Positions 12,314 to 14,846 of a stretch of 14,846 bases of DNA are shown here, piece by piece. A program made the translations under genes and the position numbers. The stretch is from assembly GCA_947624125.1 (NCBI GenBank), contig CANQIY010000022.1, positions 1 to 14,846 of the forward strand, in the 5' to 3' direction. The notes beneath the pieces were generated by a model, which saw nothing but the letters and a program-made list of their open reading frames with translations, made no database searches and had not been told where the DNA came from. Numbering within the stretch: position 1 is the first letter of the stretch; every line of letters starts with the position of its first letter. This stretch comes from an uncultured Bacilli bacterium. GTDB taxonomy: Bacteria > Bacillota_I > Bacilli_A > RF39 > UBA660.

Positions 12314-13246
12314 TTATATTCTCACTATCTCCTTATAATTTGTTGGAAAGCCCATTGCTTCCAATATTTTTTCCATTTCAATTGTATCAACTTTACCATC
12401 TAGAATATCTAGTTCGTAACTTATTTCATTCATCATGAGTACAAAATCTTCATCTTTTAAGATTTGCTTCATGATTATGACTATTGCAAATAAATCATTT
12501 GCACCATAAATGTATTCATCTTCTTCATTTTTCGGAATATTTAAAATATCATGATATTTCGTGTGTTCAATTCTTTTATGTGTTTTATTGTTAAAACATA
12601 AATCTTCATGCGCACAAAGATTTCGATAATTAGCTAAAAGAGGAAAATAATTCATTAAATTGTAAACGGAAACACCATATATTTTTGATATTTCTTCTTG
12701 GTCTTCTTTTTGCAATACCTGATATAATTCACCTACGATTCCAAAAGATAAAACTTTGACAACAATCCATAAAGGAATATAACCATAATTATTTATATAA
12801 TGGCTTGTTGCACTATGCTGCTTACCATTAACACTTATTTGTCTTCGCATCTTTCTAATTAAATCATTAATTTGTCTTGTTTTTGAATAATCTTTCACAA
12901 AATTATCAGCATTCAAATAATTTTGTTCTTTAAAACCATGATTTTTACTCATAACATGCGATAAAATACTTTTGAGGTTATTTTCCACAATTAAAATATT
13001 TTTAAATAAAATATTTCTTAATTGTCTATCAAAATTAAATAGACCATGTAATTCCCGAAAATTAGTTCCTGCTATAAATTTACGACTACCATCATCCCTT
13101 AAAAATATATGTCGATACCCCATTAAGAAAAAGTAATTTTCTCTTAAAAGGACTTCTTTGGCATAATCTATATCGTCAATAACTAAGCCTTTTTCTTGTA
13201 GTAGTAAGATTTGTTCATCTAATGTTTTAAATGTTTTAGACCCCAT
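12314..13246 (-). CDS. Abi_2 family (AbiD/AbiF-like) HEPN protein
   Basis: Abi_2 proteins include AbiD and AbiF of lactococcal plasmids, which stop phage growth by abortive infection; the family belongs to the HEPN group of RNases. The 310 residues show the N-terminal signature RENYFFLMGYRHIF (about 35-48), FNFDRQLRNILFKNILIVEN (about 70-89), PLWIVVKVLSFG and the HEPN catalytic motif R208-N-L-C-A-H213 (R-x4-H). A GTG 9 nt upstream (13253-13255) is part of the AGGTGA site, so the ATG at 13246 is preferred. No antitoxin gene is adjacent. It is the promoter-proximal gene of an operon with HtrA and RDD, an unusual setting. Target is unknown. Confidence 0.88.
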   Translation of the reverse strand: MGSKTFKTLDEQILLLQEKGLVIDDIDYAKEVLLRENYFFLMGYRHIFLRDDGSRKFIAGTNFRELHGLFNFDRQLRNILFKNILIVENNLKSILSHVMSKNHGFKEQNYLNADNFVKDYSKTRQINDLIRKMRRQISVNGKQHSATSHYINNYGYIPLWIVVKVLSFGIVGELYQVLQKEDQEEISKIYGVSVYNLMNYFPLLANYRNLCAHEDLCFNNKTHKRIEHTKYHDILNIPKNEEDEYIYGANDLFAIVIIMKQILKDEDFVLMMNEISYELDILDGKVDTIEMEKILEAMGFPTNYKEIVRI

Positions 13247-13266
13247 ATTATTCACCTACATATAAA

Positions 13267-13275
13267 ATTATATCA
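13267..13275 (-). promoter_or_regulatory. Extended -10 promoter of the Abi-HtrA-RDD operon
   Basis: Minus strand TGATATAAT, a perfect extended -10 (TGnTATAAT), about 21 bp upstream of the Abi_2 start codon. No convincing -35 is present, as is common for extended -10 promoters. It is divergent from the promoter of the phospholipase-like gene. Confidence 0.6.
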
Positions 13276-13316
13276 TAAGAAGCATTATAAATATATCTAT
13301 TTTTGTTGTATTTTTT

Positions 13317-13334
13317 ATATCATTTTTGTGATAT
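13317..13334. promoter_or_regulatory. Inverted repeat between divergent promoters
   Basis: ATATCA and TGATAT form perfect 6-bp arms with a 6-nt gap. The right arm overlaps the -35 box (13326-13331) of the plus-strand promoter. It may be an operator for one or both divergent genes; AT-rich sequence makes chance occurrence possible. Confidence 0.35.
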
Positions 13335-13354
13335 TTAAGTGAAAGTGTTATAAT
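13326..13354 (+). promoter_or_regulatory. Promoter of the phospholipase C-like gene
   Basis: TTGTGA (13326-13331), exact 17-nt spacer, TATAAT (13349-13354). The transcript would start only a few bases before the AGGTGA ribosome binding site (13361-13366). Confidence 0.7.
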
Positions 13355-13370
13355 CTACTTAGGTGATTTT

Positions 13371-14279
13371 ATGCCATCATTATATACGCATTATCTTTTT
13401 GGGCAAAAGATTTTAAAGAAAATTAATTCGTCTTTAAAAGAAGATATTACAGGAAAAATTAAGTATTATAATATGTATAACCAAGGGTTTGATAATCTTT
13501 ATTATTACCATAAAAATTGGTCTTATTATAAAAAACTAGGCATTCAAGCCCATAAAAACAATATTGCTAACTTTTTTACTAATATGATTAATTTAATAAA
13601 AGAAAATAATATAAAAGACAATGAAATTAGAAATATGCTTTATGGTTTTATAAATCATTATGTTATTGATACAATTACCCATCCTTTTATTAATTATCAA
13701 GCCAAAAAATATAATATACCTCATACGAAAATTGAATACATAATTGATAATTATTTATATAATGAAAATAATAAGGAGAAATGGCATAAAGAAATATATA
13801 GGGAACTTATTCCTAAGTTAACTTTTTCTAATGACTTAATACAATTTATTGATACTTTATTTTATCAAACATATAATGAAAAAAAGATAGGTCATGTTTT
13901 TAATGCTTCCCATCATAATAGTTATTATTTATATCGCTATTTGATTAATGACCCGCATGGATTAAAAAGTAAAGGTTATTTCTTAATTGATATTTTATTA
14001 CGAAAGAATAATGACCGGTTAAGTGATTGTACCTATTATTTTAAAGATGATGACAATGATATTTTAAATTTAAAACATACTAATTGGCATGAACCCCATG
14101 ATAATACAGAAATATATAATTATTCTTTTTTAGATTTATTTTATAATTGTTTAAAAATAGCCACCAATATTAATAATTTAGCTTATAATGTTTTAAATGG
14201 TAAAGAAGATTTAACTATTTTAATTGCTAAAATTAATAAGCTAAGTCTTAAAAATATGCAAGAACTCCTTTGGCAATAG
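13371..14279 (+). CDS. Zinc-dependent phospholipase C-like protein
   Basis: The 302 residues match the Zn-dependent PLC fold common in Firmicutes as an uncharacterised, usually cytoplasmic group: start MPSLYTHYLFGQKIL with His7, QGFDNLYYY (Asp41), AHKNN (His61), GFINHYVIDTITHPF with His96-x3-Asp100 and His104, and PHTKIEY (His118, Glu122). These His/Asp/Glu positions are the expected metal ligands. There is no signal peptide, unlike the secreted clostridial toxins, so a toxin role is not supported. The second half is rich in Asn, Tyr and Asp. Start ATG has AGGTGAT five bases upstream. Its last 32 nt overlap the amidase gene on the opposite strand, leaving no room for a terminator between them. 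Confidence 0.8.
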   Translation: MPSLYTHYLFGQKILKKINSSLKEDITGKIKYYNMYNQGFDNLYYYHKNWSYYKKLGIQAHKNNIANFFTNMINLIKENNIKDNEIRNMLYGFINHYVIDTITHPFINYQAKKYNIPHTKIEYIIDNYLYNENNKEKWHKEIYRELIPKLTFSNDLIQFIDTLFYQTYNEKKIGHVFNASHHNSYYLYRYLINDPHGLKSKGYFLIDILLRKNNDRLSDCTYYFKDDDNDILNLKHTNWHEPHDNTEIYNYSFLDLFYNCLKIATNINNLAYNVLNGKEDLTILIAKINKLSLKNMQELLWQ

Positions 14280-14802
14280 ATAAGGCTACTTTTTGTTGAT
14301 ATTCTTTTGTTACAAGTAATCTTCTTTCATCACCATTTGATAAAAAACCACATTCAATTAAAACTCCCGGTACTTTTAATTTTGAATACATATATGTTTT
14401 TGCCGGAATTGTCTTAATTTCTCTTTCACCATTTAAATCTTCATTCATAGCTTGTTGAATTTTTGTAGCTAAAAGTTCATTATCATTTTCATAAAATACT
14501 TGAGGACCTTTATATCTTGCATCTGATAAATAATTTAAATGAATACTTAAATAGATATCTGCATCACTACCATTAATCATTTTAATTCGATTATCGAAAT
14601 CACTTTTTTTCCGATATGTGGCATTAGGTGTCGATAAATCATAATCCCCATCTCTTGTCATTAAAACACTAGCACCAAGACGCCCTAGTTCATTTTGTAA
14701 ATAGAGTGCTATATCTAAATTTAAATCTTTTTCATATATTTTACCATAACTAGTACCAACATCTTCTTTGCCATGTGCAGGAATAGGAAAAGTCCAAAAA
14801 TA
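14248..14802 (-). pseudogene. N-acetylmuramoyl-L-alanine amidase (Amidase_3, CwlD-like), 5' end frameshifted
   Basis: Amidase_3 enzymes cut the bond between N-acetylmuramic acid and the peptide stem of peptidoglycan, using zinc. The open frame holds all three zinc ligands, His (AHG, 14773-14775), Glu (YEKDLN, 14731-14733), His (SIHLN, 14539-14541), and the catalytic Glu (LIECGF, 14353-14355), with the proper C-terminal end (KVALSIAKGVLAYF). Upstream, however, the frame meets TGA then TAA at 14803-14808 with no start codon or signal peptide in frame. The expected first strand, IFLD, is found in another frame right next to it (14792-14803); dropping about 10 nt (14782-14791) would give IFLDPAHGKEDVG. 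So either the gene is broken, or the end of this sequence has an assembly or read error. If the ATG at 14659-14661 were used, the first zinc ligand would be lost. Confidence 0.7.
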
Positions 14803-14846
14803 TCATTATTTCTTAAAATTCAATGTTCCATTCTATTTCTATATCT

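Noticed and set aside
12314..13246. Complete toxin-antitoxin pair
   Set aside because: The adjacent genes are an HtrA protease and, on the other side, a divergent PLC-like gene; neither looks like an antitoxin or nucleotidyltransferase partner.
13371..14279. Secreted phospholipase toxin
   Set aside because: The protein has no signal peptide, and this cytoplasmic Zn-PLC-like group is widespread in harmless Firmicutes; only the fold and metal ligands can be claimed.
14803..14805. TGA read as tryptophan to extend the amidase frame
   Set aside because: The next codon upstream is TAA, so recoding would not open the frame, and other genes here use only TGG for Trp.

Overview
The window is AT-rich with low GC, strong Shine-Dalgarno sites of the AGGAGG/AGGTGA type and Firmicutes-type ribosomal proteins (S12 carries the extra N-terminal stretch of that phylum). 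Translation fits the standard code, with Trp always TGG. None of the 18 visible stop codons is TGA. A cell-wall amidase gene argues for a walled cell. This best fits a small-genome member of the Bacilli/Mollicutes borderland, such as an uncultured gut lineage; that placement is inference. The sequence stops inside rpsG on the left and just upstream of a damaged amidase gene on the right.

Layout. 1-1046: rpsG (partial) and rpsL on the minus strand with their own promoter and leader hairpin. 1075-4923: a minus-strand surface block: a 91-residue membrane protein and a type IV pilin-like protein in one operon, then two paralogous, membrane-anchored, cysteine-paired Ig-repeat proteins, each with its own promoter. 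The promoter of the second paralog contains a run of eight G between -35 and -10, the classic layout of a phase-variable promoter. This block lies where rpoB-rpoC sit in most Firmicutes, between rplL and rpsL. 4959-7520: rplK-rplA and rplJ-rplL on the minus strand, with an L1-type leader, a consensus internal promoter, an L10 leader with attenuator, and a terminator.

7671-8720 is a divergent, plus-strand Ig-like surface protein. Then, on the minus strand, come a small two-TM protein (8750-9226), a secreted thioredoxin-fold protein with CNAC (9311-9874), a TetR-family regulator with a consensus promoter and a palindrome over its -10 (9927-10475), and a tight three-gene unit: Abi_2/HEPN protein, HtrA-type protease and RDD membrane protein (10570-13246). 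A plus-strand zinc-dependent phospholipase C-like gene (13371-14279) overlaps the 3' end of an N-acetylmuramoyl-L-alanine amidase (14248-14802), whose 5' end is frameshifted.

How it may work together. Much of the accessory content points to the envelope: three Ig-type anchored proteins, a pilin-like subunit, an exported CxxC protein that could handle the many paired cysteines, HtrA quality control, and wall or lipid hydrolases. The most notable candidate is the paired Ig-repeat proteins: a homopolymeric promoter switch on one, near-identical 95-codon internal repeats, and location in the normally invariant rpl-rpo-rps region.
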